Positions 44,217 through 54,501 of a stretch of DNA of 64,000 bases are shown one piece after another (position 1 is the stretch's first letter; each line of letters begins with the position of its first letter). The position numbers were made by a program, and so were the translations under genes. This stretch comes from Pisolithus tinctorius (Eukaryota > Basidiomycota > Agaricomycetes > Boletales > Pisolithaceae). The DNA lies in the NCBI GenBank assembly GCA_024663395.1, contig JANFAH010000077.1, forward strand, positions 124,001-188,000. Direction: 5' to 3'. The notes under the pieces are model-generated. The model did not search any database and was not told the DNA's origin. It saw nothing but the letters and a program-made list of their open reading frames with translations.

Positions 44217-44306
44217 TATCAACTTCAAAGTCCGCTGAACTCCGCACAGACTTGGTTTGCATATGTTTTGCACAAAGAAGCGGAAATGTTGCTGCCGTTC
44301 AGAGCC
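44217..44306 (-). repeat. Right TIR of Harbinger A
   Basis: Inverted partner of 40971-41060, followed by TTA at 44307-44309. Confidence 0.95.
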
Positions 44307-44319
44307 TTAGTGGCTCTTA

Positions 44320-44409
44320 GGGCCCGAACGGTAGCAGAATTTCTGCTTCCTTATGCAAAACATATACAAACCAACTCTGTGCGGAGTTCAGCGGACTTCT
44401 AAGTTGATA
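44320..44409 (+). repeat. Left TIR of Harbinger B
   Basis: 90 bp starting GGGCCCGAACGGTAG. It is related to the TIR of element A, with the inner half (CAAAACATAT to GTTGATA) nearly the same. Confidence 0.93.
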
Positions 44410-44469
44410 CTCGGCTGTGGTCACACGGCAATCGACCTCATACGCCACTACGCTATCGAGACTATCACT

Positions 44470-45867
44470 ATGGTCGAGAATCGCCTGATCACTGTGAGGG
44501 ACAAGAACAATTTGGATGAGGAGGACAAAGATTCTGATACCTTGTCTGATATCGCTCGGAGGATGCTAGTCATGCAGCAGATTTGGAACTACACAGTGGT
44601 CGCCGCTACACTCGGTCTATACCAGGCTGCAGTCGCAACACTTCAAAGTGCTACCCCAGAACCTTACCATACGTCTGCTCTTTCAGGACAGGGATGGGTA
44701 AATGAGTTGCTTAATGGGCACCCCAAGTGGATCAGAACTGAGCTCGGCATCCACAAACATATCTTCCTCAGGCTGGTATCCATCCTTCGTGAAGGGGATC
44801 TCCAAGATTTGAAGAACGTCACGTTAGAGGAGCAGCTGGCGATTTTCCTGTACGCAATGGTGACAGGTTTATCGGCTTGGCACATTGGTGAGCGATTCCA
44901 ACGCTCGATGGATACAATATCATGGTGAGTGCACTGTCGTTTGAATTGAAGTTCTGCTAAACTTCACCCAGGTATTTTAAATGAATGCTCCATGCATTCT
45001 CCAAGGGTCACATTTATACCACATATGTTCGCCTTCCCAGAGCCGATTCACCAGTCCCCAGCTGTATCGCCACCAATCCCAAATTTTATCCATACTTCAA
45101 GGACGCTATAGGTGCCCTCGATGGTACACACATCGCATGTGCGCCATCCGCAAGTGAACAGGACCTTATGCGCAACCGCAAGGGCTTCTTATCCCAAAAC
45201 TGTCTCGTCGTGTGTTCATTCGATGGTATCATTACATACATTCTCGGAGGTTGGGAAGGGTCGGCTGCTGATGCCACGGTTTACCACAATGCCCGATTGC
45301 GGGACTTTGCTATTCCTGATGGGCGGTATTACCTTGCTGATGCGGGGTATCTGTCAACTCCACAGCTACTCGTACTGTACCACAGCCAACGCTATCATCT
45401 GGCTGAGTGGGGGCAAGCCAATCTACAGTAAGTACCATTACATTTTTATGTGTGTTTGATTCTCATTCATTCCCTACAGGCCGAGGGATGGCAAAGAGCT
45501 TTTCAACCTTCGCCATGCCATGCTTCGAAATGACATCGAGCGTAACTTCGGAGTTATAAAGTGACATTTTCGAACCCTCGTTCTCCCGCCCGAATATGAC
45601 ATGGCAATCCAGTCCTGCTTGCCTGCAGCGGCATGCTGTGTTCACAATATCATCCGCCTCCACAATCCTGACGACATTGACATGCCAGATCCCAACGAAT
45701 TCGATGAAGACAGCAGGCCACTTTTAACATCTGAAGAGATGGATGTCGGAAGCTTGCAAGATACTCCGTTGAACGCTGGGTCACATAGTCAGATGAATGC
45801 TGTGCATGACGCGATTGCAGTGCAAATGTGGGAGGATTATCGCGCTGAGCTCGCAAGAAGGGGTTGA
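44470..45867 (+). pseudogene. Harbinger DDE transposase of element B, two TGA stops
   Basis: A paralogue of the intact transposase at 42760-44153 with the same three-exon plan (exon 1 from ATG 44470, introns near 44925-44972 and 45430-45480). GALDGTHIAC, YYLADAGYL and DIERNFGVIK, carrying the three catalytic acids, are present. TGA 44982-44984 replaces the CGA that element A has in YFKRMLHA, and TGA 45562-45564 replaces the CGA of IIKRCF. Both can be verified by codon-to-codon comparison with A. The element is therefore not autonomous now. Confidence 0.92.
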
Positions 45868-46044
45868 TTCAGTAGTTCAGTAGCTAGTTTTGCATTCTAT
45901 CCGTGTATCCACTACGTCGCCCTCAATTTTCATGCAAATGTCTTATCCGCCCTCAATTCTCATGCTTGCATGGCAATTTGGGACAGTGGTGATTGCAATA
46001 CAGACGGTGATTGCAGTATAGATGCACAAGTACAGATGAACTAT

Positions 46045-46463
46045 TTATTTCCCCCCCAAATTCACATATTCTGGAACCTTGTACCCAGCGGCCTCGAGCC
46101 TCATCTTAACCCACAGCATTCGGTATGTTGCTGACTGAGCAGTGGTGTTCTTGTAACCCACAACATAGGTGGATTTCTCTTCAAACAACATTTGCAAGTG
46201 GACCAGGTTCTGCTCTGAAAGGTTCTTCTCAAGCTCAAACATCAACGCACATGCTTCATTGAGACTTTGGCCCTTGGGGTTGTTGAGAGTGGCGAGCGTC
46301 TTGGAGGTACTGTCTTGCACACCAGACATTAGATCCCACACTGCATCTTCAAGGCCAGCCATCTGCGAGCGTTGCTTCCGAGAACCACTAGAGCTTCCCA
46401 GGGAAGCCGCTGTCAATGTGGTGTCGAGCTCGGCAGTGGCATCACTTTTGCATTTCTTGCCGC
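46045..46463 (-). pseudogene. Accessory protein of Harbinger B, C-terminal part
   Basis: The minus-strand frame SGKKCKSDATAELD to VPEYVNLGGK matches the C-terminus of the element A accessory protein (LEKNLSEQNLVHLQMLF, ATYRMLWVKMRLEAAGY). It is cut at its 5' side by the insertion of gypsy C at 46464; the rest of the gene is at 62332-63398. Confidence 0.88.
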
Positions 46464-47122
46464 TGTGAGGAATCCGCATTCCCTGGATGTGTAAGCCCCT
46501 ATCATTAACCGTTCCATGACTACTGTTACGTCCGCTCCCCTCTCGCGTTCACCGTTGTTCATGTGCTACCTTCCCACGCCCTCGCTCCCTCTTGCACAAT
46601 GCTATACCCGCAGCCGCTGTGCTCCGGTTGTTGTTTGTTTTTCCTCAGACTCTTTCTCTTGTCACGGTCTCTATTCCTTTAGTGCTTGTAGTATACCCTC
46701 AGCCTCTGTTTTGGCCTGTCTTCTGTGTATGTGCTGTCGCGCGGCTTTCCCTTACTGTACCCTGTCTTACTTAGGTTCCAGGTTTGTCCGGACTATAAAG
46801 CCCTGTACTTAGGTACAGAATGATACCTTTTGGCACTCGGAAGGTCACCACAAGTTTCCTTTACACTTTGTCTACACCGCACGTCTCACATTCCGCTGCG
46901 CACGAACTACGTATACCGCTCGCACCGCTCGCATCACCAGTACTATTCTGTGGACCACACCGCGCACGTCACGAACCACTACCACTACAAACCGCTGGGT
47001 CTCACCTTCTAGTCTCGACAGTCCAGAATCCCTTGGGACGAGCAATTCGTTCCCTTCATTTTTTATTGTTGTTATCTAAGCCATCTAGCTCGTATTATAC
47101 AGCTACTTGGACTTTTCCTACA
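46464..47122 (+). repeat. Left LTR of gypsy C
   Basis: 659 bp, starting TGTGAGGAATCC and ending CTTTTCCTACA, paired with 61673-62331. A TATAAA lies at 46794-46799. Confidence 0.93.
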
Positions 47123-47123
47123 A

Positions 47124-47141
47124 GTGGAGCCCACCGTGAGG
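47124..47141 (+). other. Possible primer-binding site of gypsy C
   Basis: Two bases after the left LTR the sequence reads TGGAGCCCACCGTGAGG. A site beginning TGG is expected for pairing with a tRNA 3'-CCA end. Which tRNA it pairs with was not determined. Confidence 0.4.
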
Positions 47142-48567
47142 GATTCTGCTGTCGCTTCCAGAAGGTCGCTCAGGCGCACCGCCGAATGCACTGAACTAGA
47201 AAATTTATGCCTGCACTTTTGCAATCTCAACCTGTCAGAAGACTCCGACATTTTCTGCCCTGTTTCACCTGTAACACCAGATCACGTGCAATTACCCACT
47301 GACATTCCATGGGTACTACCCGCGATCACTCCCCCTGATATTTCGGCAGATCAGATATCTGTTGCATCGGATCACCTAGATCTCACTGCCCCTGATTTTC
47401 CCGGTGGCTTTATCCACTCGACTCCCTGAAGGCCCGAAACCCCGCCATCACCTTTAACACCTGTCACATCATCTGATTCATCATCACGGATGCCCTCTTT
47501 TTCCCGTCTCTTTGACGCCTCCGAATCTATACCCAGACTCCCAGCTCCATCTGCCACACTGCCGCGACCACTCACTCGGTCGCAGACCACCCATCAGCCA
47601 ATTAGTAACCCGCCAACACTTCTGCCCACTCGCTCGTGCACTATACCAACTGCTTCGCACCTGCAACCAATACCTGTTCCACCCGTTACCAATCTGGCAC
47701 CACCACCACAGGTTAACCCACCAATGGTTAATCCTCAGTTTCAGATGCCGCTCCGCGGTACACAAAACTCACCTAAATTTAGCAGAGATTCTCCTGCACA
47801 GCTTCCGCACTACCTTGAAGACATTGACTTCCTCGGTACTCTCGCTGCTCTTGATGACCGTGGCAAGATCAGAGCTGCAATCCACTATGCTGACCTCAAA
47901 GAAGCCGAGGTCTGGCAAACGCTTCCGGAAGCCACTCCCGCGGCCGATGACTGGGATGCCTTCACAGTAGCTGTTAAGGGTTTGTACCCTGGCTGCGAGG
48001 GTGACAACCGCTACTGCCGTGCAGACTTGCAGTACCTCATCGAAGAATACCAGTCCAAGCCTATGCGGAACCAGGATGACCTCGGAGAATACCAGCGGAA
48101 ATTCGCTAAGATCTCTGTCCTGCTCATTAAAACTAAAAAGCTTGCAGAGACAGAACAGGATTCCATGTTCCTGAATGGCTTCCTGAGGGCCATTGCAGAC
48201 TGTATTCGTCATCGACTCTCCATAGTCCGCACCAACCTCCACCCTGACGATCCATACCCGCTCGCAGAAGTCATCAAAGCCACCAAGTTCCTTCTGACAG
48301 GATCTGCTCTTCGTAGTGCAGTACCGATGATGGGTACCACGGCCTCACCAGCTGCACCTCCCTTGTCAGCTTACATGCTGCAGGTGCCACCTGCCGGTAC
48401 TGTTGTTAAACAGGAATACAACTTCCAGACGCAGCCTCCGCTGCAGCAACGCAGGCCCGGTTGCGGTTTCTGTGCAGACCCCAACCACTGGACGAGGATG
48501 TGCACACTCATTGAAGTTTATATCCACGCCGGTAAGATCATGAGAGGTACAGACAACCGTCTCTATC
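47142..48567 (+). pseudogene. Gag of gypsy C, split by element D
   Basis: One frame from shortly after the left LTR to the D insertion, interrupted by TGA 47427-47429 (STP-stop-RPETPPS, Arg expected). The N-terminal half is Pro/Ser/Thr-rich. The capsid-like domain follows (HYLEDIDFLGTLAALDDRG, WQTLPEATPAADDWDAF, LGEYQRKFAKISVLLI, FLNGFLRAI), then a CCHC-like knuckle remnant CGFCADPNHWTRMC. After removing element D the frame continues at 54408 (LYLVDGS) and meets TGA 54422-54424 (GS-stop-IPRFPEC, again Arg expected). Confidence 0.85.
48563..48567. repeat. Target-site duplication of gypsy D (left copy)
   Basis: CTATC before the left LTR of D is repeated at 54403-54407 after its right LTR: a perfect 5-bp duplication. 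Confidence 0.95.
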
Positions 48568-48962
48568 TGTGATGAGACCTAAACAACAGGGTTTGTTGTA
48601 GGCTTGCACCAAGAACCAACAGAAGAAGAGAAAGAGAGAGAAGAGGAGACGGCTTTAGAAGCAGGCGGATTTAGGACTCGAAGACCCAAATGAACTAGCT
48701 TAGAGCTAGTTGGGTGATTGAGCAGCAGTACTTATACTACAGTACATGAGGTAATGGTGAGGTGTACATGAGGTCCGTGACATCATAGTGATGTCATGAT
48801 GATATCATAGTGGAGTGGAATGTACTAGAAGGAGAAAGCATGGCAAAGGTGAGGCGAGGTCTAGGGCGGAGTCCGGACCGAGACCAAGAGATAAGATAAG
48901 ACAAAAAGATTAGATAAGACAAAAAGAAAAGAGAAGAAAGGAAAAGAGTACGTATTGTAACA
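48568..48962 (-). repeat. 3' LTR of gypsy D (left end)
   Basis: 395 bp. Against the other LTR it has 16 substitutions, 15 at CpG-type positions, and an extra 18 bp from a local duplication of an AGATAAGACAAAAAG-like unit near 48906-48923. Confidence 0.93.
48778..48796. promoter_or_regulatory. Palindromic CRE-like motif in the gypsy D LTR
   Basis: TGACATCA and its complement TGATGTCA are separated by three bases; the same arrangement is at 54236-54254 in the other LTR. TGATGTCA is one CpG transition away from the CRE/ATF site TGACGTCA. A binding role is a guess. Confidence 0.35.
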
Positions 48963-48973
48963 CTATCCCCTCC
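48963..48973 (-). other. Polypurine tract of gypsy D
   Basis: On the minus strand the purine run AAGGAGGGGATAG ends directly at the LTR start TGTTACA, overlapping the end of pol. Confidence 0.8.
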
Positions 48974-51900
48974 TTAGAAATCGACTTCCAGGCAATTGAA
49001 GGTAGGGACAGTGTCGGTGAAGTTCTCCAGGGGCTGAAAGAGGGAGGAGAAGAGGGAGGAGTCCATGCCTCGGAGTTTTCGGGGGGCAGAAGGGTTATGA
49101 TGGTGGAAGTCCCTGACAGCACCAGGGGCAGACTTCAAGGCGGATTCAGGTTCCCAGGTGCGATCCTCATCATGATACCCCTTCCAATGGACGAGGTACT
49201 CAAGTTTACCCCTTTTTAGGCGAGAGTCAGCGACATAGTTGACCTCAAATTCCTCGTCGCCCTCGTGTCCCACCACCGGTCCCGGGTGAGTGACGGTCTG
49301 CCCTTCCAAAGGTCCCTTGTATGGCTTAACCCGAGAGACGTTAACGACCGGATGGATTTTGAGAGTTTTGGGAAGTTTTAACTCAACTGCATTGGGTTTG
49401 AGTGAAACGACCTTGTAGGGGCCTATCCATCATTCTGTGAGCTTTCGGGAGGGACGACCTGAGAGAGAGATGCAGGAGGTCTCCAGCCAAACCATGTCAC
49501 CAACTGAGTAGGAGGGGGTGTCAGAGCGAGACACGTCTGCAGATAGCTTCATCCATTCCGCAGCCTTATTCAAAGCCTTCTTTGTGTCCTCCAGAACTTT
49601 AGCAAGGTTGACAGCGTGATCTGTGGCCGCCTCTGCCTTGGAAAGAAAAGGTTCCACACCCATCCGGGGAATGTAGGAACGAGTAACCGAGAAGGGACTT
49701 CTGCCAGTGGACTCCTGTCGCTTGTTATTATAAGAGAACTGGGCGACCTTGAGCCAAGAAGGCCAAGAGTCTTGCTGGTCGTTGACAAAGAGACGGAGAT
49801 ACTGCTGCAGATCCTGGTTGAGATGTTCCGTCTGACCGTCTGTCTGAGGGTGGAAGGCAGTGGAGAGCTTGGGCTTTACCCCGAGCATTTTGCAGAGCTC
49901 CGTAGTGAACGCACTGGCGAACTGGGGACCCTGATCAGAGATGACAGAGGAAGGTAACCCATGCTGGGTCCACACATGATCCCGAAAGAGCTCCGTGGTT
50001 TGGAGCGAGGAAACCTCTTTGACAGTGGGGGCAAAGACCACCTCCTTCGAAAACCTGTCTACCACCACCATGACGTTATTGAAGCCCTGTGCTTCTGGTA
50101 ACTCCATGAAGTCAACCGAGATGTCAGTCCAGGGACGTTCTGGGATGGGATTCAGAAGGAGCTTTCCTGTGGGAGGAGTTCTAGAGCTTTTGGCCATTTG
50201 GCAGCGGTGACATGCCGAGACATAGTCTCTAACAGTGGCAGTCATTCCAGGCCAAATATAGTTGCGAGAGACGAGCTCCAAAGTCTTCTTCCATCCAGGA
50301 TGTCCCGCCAGTGGGGTGTCATGATGCTTTTCGAGACAATGAACCCTGACAGCGGGCAGGACATACACCTTTCCCTGACAAACGTACAGTCCTTCTTTAA
50401 GGAGAGAACCTTCTGGCTGCAGTGTCACCGAGGAGGCAGATTTCAGAGCAAGAACGAGATCAACATCCTCTCCTACCACCAAGGTAGCTGCCACTCTAGA
50501 GGGGTCGAGTAGCATAACCCCTTGATTATCTGACCCTTGTGGCTCATGATCCTCTCTCCTAGAGAGGGCATCCGCTTTGGCCATTGAAGACCCAGGCTTG
50601 TACACCAGTCTGTAGTTGAAATGGGAGAGATACTGGGCCCAGCATGCCTGGCAGCGATCCAGATTTTGTGCCTTCATGAAGTACTGGAGGTTAGCATGGT
50701 CAGTCCAGATTTCAAACTGATAGGGGGTGGCTTCGAGGTAATGTTGCCATGTCTCCAGAGCACGAATTATGGCCAGCATCTCTTTATCAAAGACCTGGTA
50801 GTTTCATTCAGGGGGGGACATGGAATGGGAATAGAAGGTGACGGGACGCCAGAGGTCATCTTCACACTTCATGGAGAGGACAGCACCGGTGGCAAAGTCT
50901 GAGGCATCGGTTTCTAGACGGAACTCCCTGTCCTGATCTGGGAATGCAAGAACAGGAGCAGTGGTGAAGGCGAGTTTCAAGGCATCGAAGGCCTGTTGTT
51001 CCCGAGATCCCCAGGTCCAGAGCTGATCCTTTCTTGTGAGGTCATTAAGAGGATGAGCGATTTGTGCAAAGTCCTTGATGAAGTGGCGATAAAAGTTTGC
51101 TAGTCCCAAGAAGGCTCATACTGAGCAGACCTTCGTAGGAACCGGCCACTCGGTAATGGCTTTCACCTTGCTTTCATCCATGCTGACCCCTTCAGTCCCA
51201 ACCACCATGCCCAAGAACTCTACCTGCTTCTGTTTGAAGAAGCATTTCTCTGGTTTGACAAAGAGATCGTTCTCCTCCAACCTCCTCAGTACCTCCAGGA
51301 CAATCCTGTCATGTTCCTTTTCATCATCTGTTTTCGTGAAGATCATCAGGTCATCGATATAGACCACGAGGACGTCCTCCATGTCACTGAAGATGTCGTT
51401 CATCATATTCTGGAAGGTAGACGGCGAGTTGCAGAGACTGAAGTACATAACCAGTGGCTCATATGCCCCTTTATGAGTGATGAAGGCAGCCTTCCACTCG
51501 TCTCCTTCCTTTACACGAACATTGTTGTATCCCCATCGGAGATCCATCTTGGTGAAGAGCTTACAGCCCTTGAGCTTATTGATGAGCTGAGAAATGAGAG
51601 GGAGAGGATACGCATTCTTGACCGTATGTTCATTAAGATACCGGTAGTCCTGCACCATACACTTCTTCCCATCCTTCTTTGGAACGAAGAACACTGGGGA
51701 GGTTTGTGGTGACTTCGAGGGGCAGATGTACCCTTTACGCAGTTGGTCTTCAAGGAAGTCCAACACCTCTTTCTGTTCTTCTATGGAGAGCGGAATGAGA
51801 CGACCACGTTTGGGAGTGAAGGTTTCCTTGAGGTCAATGGCATGGTCCCATGGTTTACGGAGCGGCATCCTTTCCGACTCTTCCTTCGAGAAGACCTTCA

Positions 51901-52658
51901 GGTACTGATGGTACTCCTTTGGGAAGAGCTCTTCAGTAGTACCGGTTCAAACCCTAGTAGAGCGGAGTTTCGGATAAAGGTACTCCATGTCCTGTGCCTC
52001 CTGTTCCTCCGCTATCCTTTCTGCTCTTGTCCTTGGGGCCAGATCATGACACTCGCGAGGACAACGGGACAACTTCACCTGTTTGGTTTCCCAACACACC
52101 TCTGGGTTGTGTTTTCGTAACCAGGTGTAGCCGAGTATGAGGGGATGCGTGCCGAGCGTGATGACCTGAGCCCAGACAGACTCTCGGTGTCCTTGATAAT
52201 TCATAACAAGAGAGGCGACATGTGTGATGTTACCTGCCACATTAGGAGTCCCATCAACGTTGAGGACAGCAACGGGTCGTCCAAGCTTGATCAAAGGAAC
52301 GTCATTTTCATCGGCCCACTTTTTATCCAGGAAGGTATCATTGGCTCCTGAATCCACCAACGCTTTTACATCCCACTTCTTTTCTTGTCCTTCCAACACT
52401 ACTTCCAACTCCAACTTGGCCTTTGGATCCGCTGTTCTTATTTTCGGGGTTTCTTTTGCTCTCTGGATAGGCGTATTTTTATTTTTATCGCAAGAGGAAT
52501 CAAGCACCGATAGTTTTACATCTGTGGCCGCGCCCACTGGGGTCGCCTCTTCAGATGGTACAGTAGTCTCTGAGTTAAATATATCCTGCTCGGTAGAGAA
52601 ATTGTCAACGCCTAAGACAGAAAACTTATTGTAAACATAGCCAGTGGAGACCCAATCC
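48974..52658 (-). pseudogene. Pol of gypsy D: protease to chromodomain, four TGA stops
   Basis: Pol follows gag in the -1 frame (the gag stop TAG lies in WPVEDW of the pol frame). In order: protease VKALVDSGANDTFLD; RT CMVQDYRYLNEHTVKN, TKMDLRWGYNNVRV, VVYIDDLMIF; RNase H LETDASDFATGAVL and IWTDHANLQYF; integrase CHRCQMAKS, DISVDFMELP, VISDQGPQF, TDGQTEHLNQ; chromodomain DEEFEVNYVADSR, YLVHWKGYHDEDRTWEPES. Stops at 51947, 51116, 50804 and 49430 are all TGA in the reading frame, in contexts (TRV-stop-TGTTEE, CSV-stop-AFLGLAN, PPE-stop-NYQVFD, LTE-stop-WIGPY) where Arg is natural. No frameshift was seen, so decay is only by TGA. Confidence 0.92.
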
Positions 52659-52659
52659 T

Positions 52660-53718
52660 CTACTGGCCAAACTCTTTTCCCTGACTCTTCATCTCATTGA
52701 TCTGTTTGTCGTAGAAGAAGGCCTGCATTTCTTCAAACGACATCTGGTGAAGGGCGGTCTCTTGTGCCTCCTGGGTTACCTCCCGTATGTTGGGTCTAGC
52801 GGGACCCTTTCCTTTGGCACGAGGGCAATCATGTTTGTAGTGGTTCCCCTGACAGTCGAAGCACTTGATGTGAGAGGGGACGGGGCGAGGAGGGAAGCGA
52901 GCGGTGCCAATTTCCATAGGAGCGCCATGGCCGGGCTGAGTTCCGGTAGGAGTAAAACGGGGGGAATATGAGGGGCGGTTATAAGAGGGACAGGGGGTGG
53001 GTTCATCGGGGTAGTGATTGTAGAGTAACTTGAAACGGTCCCTAGCAAGGGCAGCTTCCCAGAAGGCGACGGTCATCTGAAGGTAATTGCCCTGGGTATA
53101 TCCCCTCCTTAGGGCCTCCTTAACAATGGCGGGATGAATGGCATTTTCCAGAAGGAAGCCAGCAGTTTTGTCAGTGACCCGTCCCTGGACCTTCAGGGAC
53201 TCAAACCTCGCATAAAACTCCTCATACCGAGAGTTCCCCTGGCGCATAGTGCGCATCTGAGCTTTGGCCCACTCTACATCCGTTTGAGGGGCGAAGAACC
53301 TGTCGATGTCCTCGATCATCTCGGCCATATCAGGCCATACTCCAGTGACAATGGCGAGGGAGAACTTGGCCTGAGCAAACCTTCCTGCTACAGGGCCTGT
53401 CATGTGGGACCATACCGCAGTGCACTTATCTTGGGTGGTCGGTAGGGCAGTCCTATTCTGTGCAACCCATACCTTCATCTTGACCCACCATTCTGAAAAC
53501 TTGGCACGACCTCCAGCGTACTGACCCAGGTTGGCCATCACCTCAATCCTCCTTTGAATAACATCAGCGGGGAGGGCGTTCCACTGATTACGCTGACCCT
53601 CGATGGTCGCGATCATTCCTTGAGCATCTCTTAGCTTGTTGCTTAACTGGTAGTTTTCGTCTCGAAGAGCGTCGAGAGTGTCGTGGAGGTCGGTAAGCTG
53701 GTCCTGGATGCCTTCCAT
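52660..53718 (-). CDS. Gag of gypsy D
   Basis: 352 residues from ATG 53718, uninterrupted. An N-terminal coiled-coil (IQDQLTDLHDTLDALRDENY), a capsid-like helical domain (FSEWWVKMKVWV, DIDRFFAPQTDVEWAKAQMR, YEEFYARFESLKVQGRV) and one CCHC zinc knuckle CFDCQGNHYKHDCP near 290. The end, KEFGQ, overlaps pol, which reads on in the -1 frame, so ribosomal frameshifting at this overlap is the likely route to Pol, as in Ty3-like elements. Confidence 0.88.
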   Translation of the reverse strand: MEGIQDQLTDLHDTLDALRDENYQLSNKLRDAQGMIATIEGQRNQWNALPADVIQRRIEVMANLGQYAGGRAKFSEWWVKMKVWVAQNRTALPTTQDKCTAVWSHMTGPVAGRFAQAKFSLAIVTGVWPDMAEMIEDIDRFFAPQTDVEWAKAQMRTMRQGNSRYEEFYARFESLKVQGRVTDKTAGFLLENAIHPAIVKEALRRGYTQGNYLQMTVAFWEAALARDRFKLLYNHYPDEPTPCPSYNRPSYSPRFTPTGTQPGHGAPMEIGTARFPPRPVPSHIKCFDCQGNHYKHDCPRAKGKGPARPNIREVTQEAQETALHQMSFEEMQAFFYDKQINEMKSQGKEFGQ

Positions 53719-54025
53719 AGTGATCTGGACATTTTAACCTTTGACGGGGGCGGGGGTTGTAACGGGGTTGCTGTGGTTCAGTGGGGAGTGAACAGGGAAA
53801 GACGGATTCGATGGAAAAGGGGTAAGAGGGGGGTGGCGGAAGAGAGTAAAGGTTGTGGTCGAAGAGCGGGGTGAGCGAATGGCGCTCAGGGATGTACGTG
53901 ATGAAGAGATTTGGGTCAGGTTCTGAGGCTGGGGGACTTGGCGAGTACACCCACGAGCCTTCGCGAAGGAAACAAGGAATGGTGACGACGGGTGCGAGGG
54001 TACAACGATAAGAAGCTAGTTCAAG

Positions 54026-54402
54026 TGTGACGAGACCTAAACAACAGGGTTTGTTGTAGGCTCACACCAAGAACCAACAGAAGAAGAGAAAGAGAGAGAA
54101 GAGGAGATGGCTTTAGAAGCAGGTGGATTTAGGACTCGAAGACCCAAATGAACTAGCTTAGAGCTAGTTGGGTGATTGAGCAGCAGTACTTATACTACAG
54201 TACATGAGGTAACAGTGAGGCATACATGAGGTCTGTGACATCATAGTGATGTCATGATGATATCATAGTGGAGCAGAACGTACTAGAAGGAGAAAGCACG
54301 GCAAAGGTGAGGCGAGGTCTAGGACGGAGTCCAGACCGAGACCAAGAGATAAGATAAGACAAAAAGAAAAGAGAAGAAAGGAAAAGAGTACGTATTGTAA
54401 CA
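54026..54402 (-). repeat. 5' LTR of gypsy D (right end)
   Basis: 377 bp, partner of 48568-48962; followed by the duplication CTATC at 54403-54407. Confidence 0.93.
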
Positions 54403-54501
54403 CTATCTGGTGGACGGGAGCTGAATCCCACGTTTCCCTGAATGTAACTTGCTGAGAGAGGCTGTTGACTGCATCATGGCTGACAGAGACCAGGCCAGCA
54501 C

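Larger units (their letters stand above)
40971..44306 (+). mobile_element. PIF/Harbinger DNA transposon A
   Basis: 3336 bp with 90-bp terminal inverted repeats (40971-41060 and 44217-44306, two mismatches) and 3-bp target duplications TTA (40968-40970 and 44307-44309), the Harbinger hallmark. It carries the two expected convergent genes: a Myb/SANT-like accessory gene (plus) and a DDE transposase (minus). The transposase is intact; the accessory frame has one TGA. Confidence 0.95.
48568..54402 (-). mobile_element. Ty3/gypsy chromovirus D, inserted in gag of gypsy C
   Basis: 5.8 kb with LTRs at 48568-48962 (395 bp) and 54026-54402 (377 bp) and the perfect duplication CTATC. In element orientation the LTR starts TGTTACAATACG. 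Genes run on the minus strand: gag 53718-52660, then pol with protease, RT, RNase H, integrase and a chromodomain to 48974, just before the polypurine tract. Pol has four in-frame TGAs and no other break was seen. Confidence 0.95.

Noticed and set aside
46464..46468. A 5-bp target duplication for gypsy C
   Set aside because: Five-base flanks do not match with TG...CA ends; only CCGC/CCAC (4 bp, one transition) fits, so a 5-bp call was not made.
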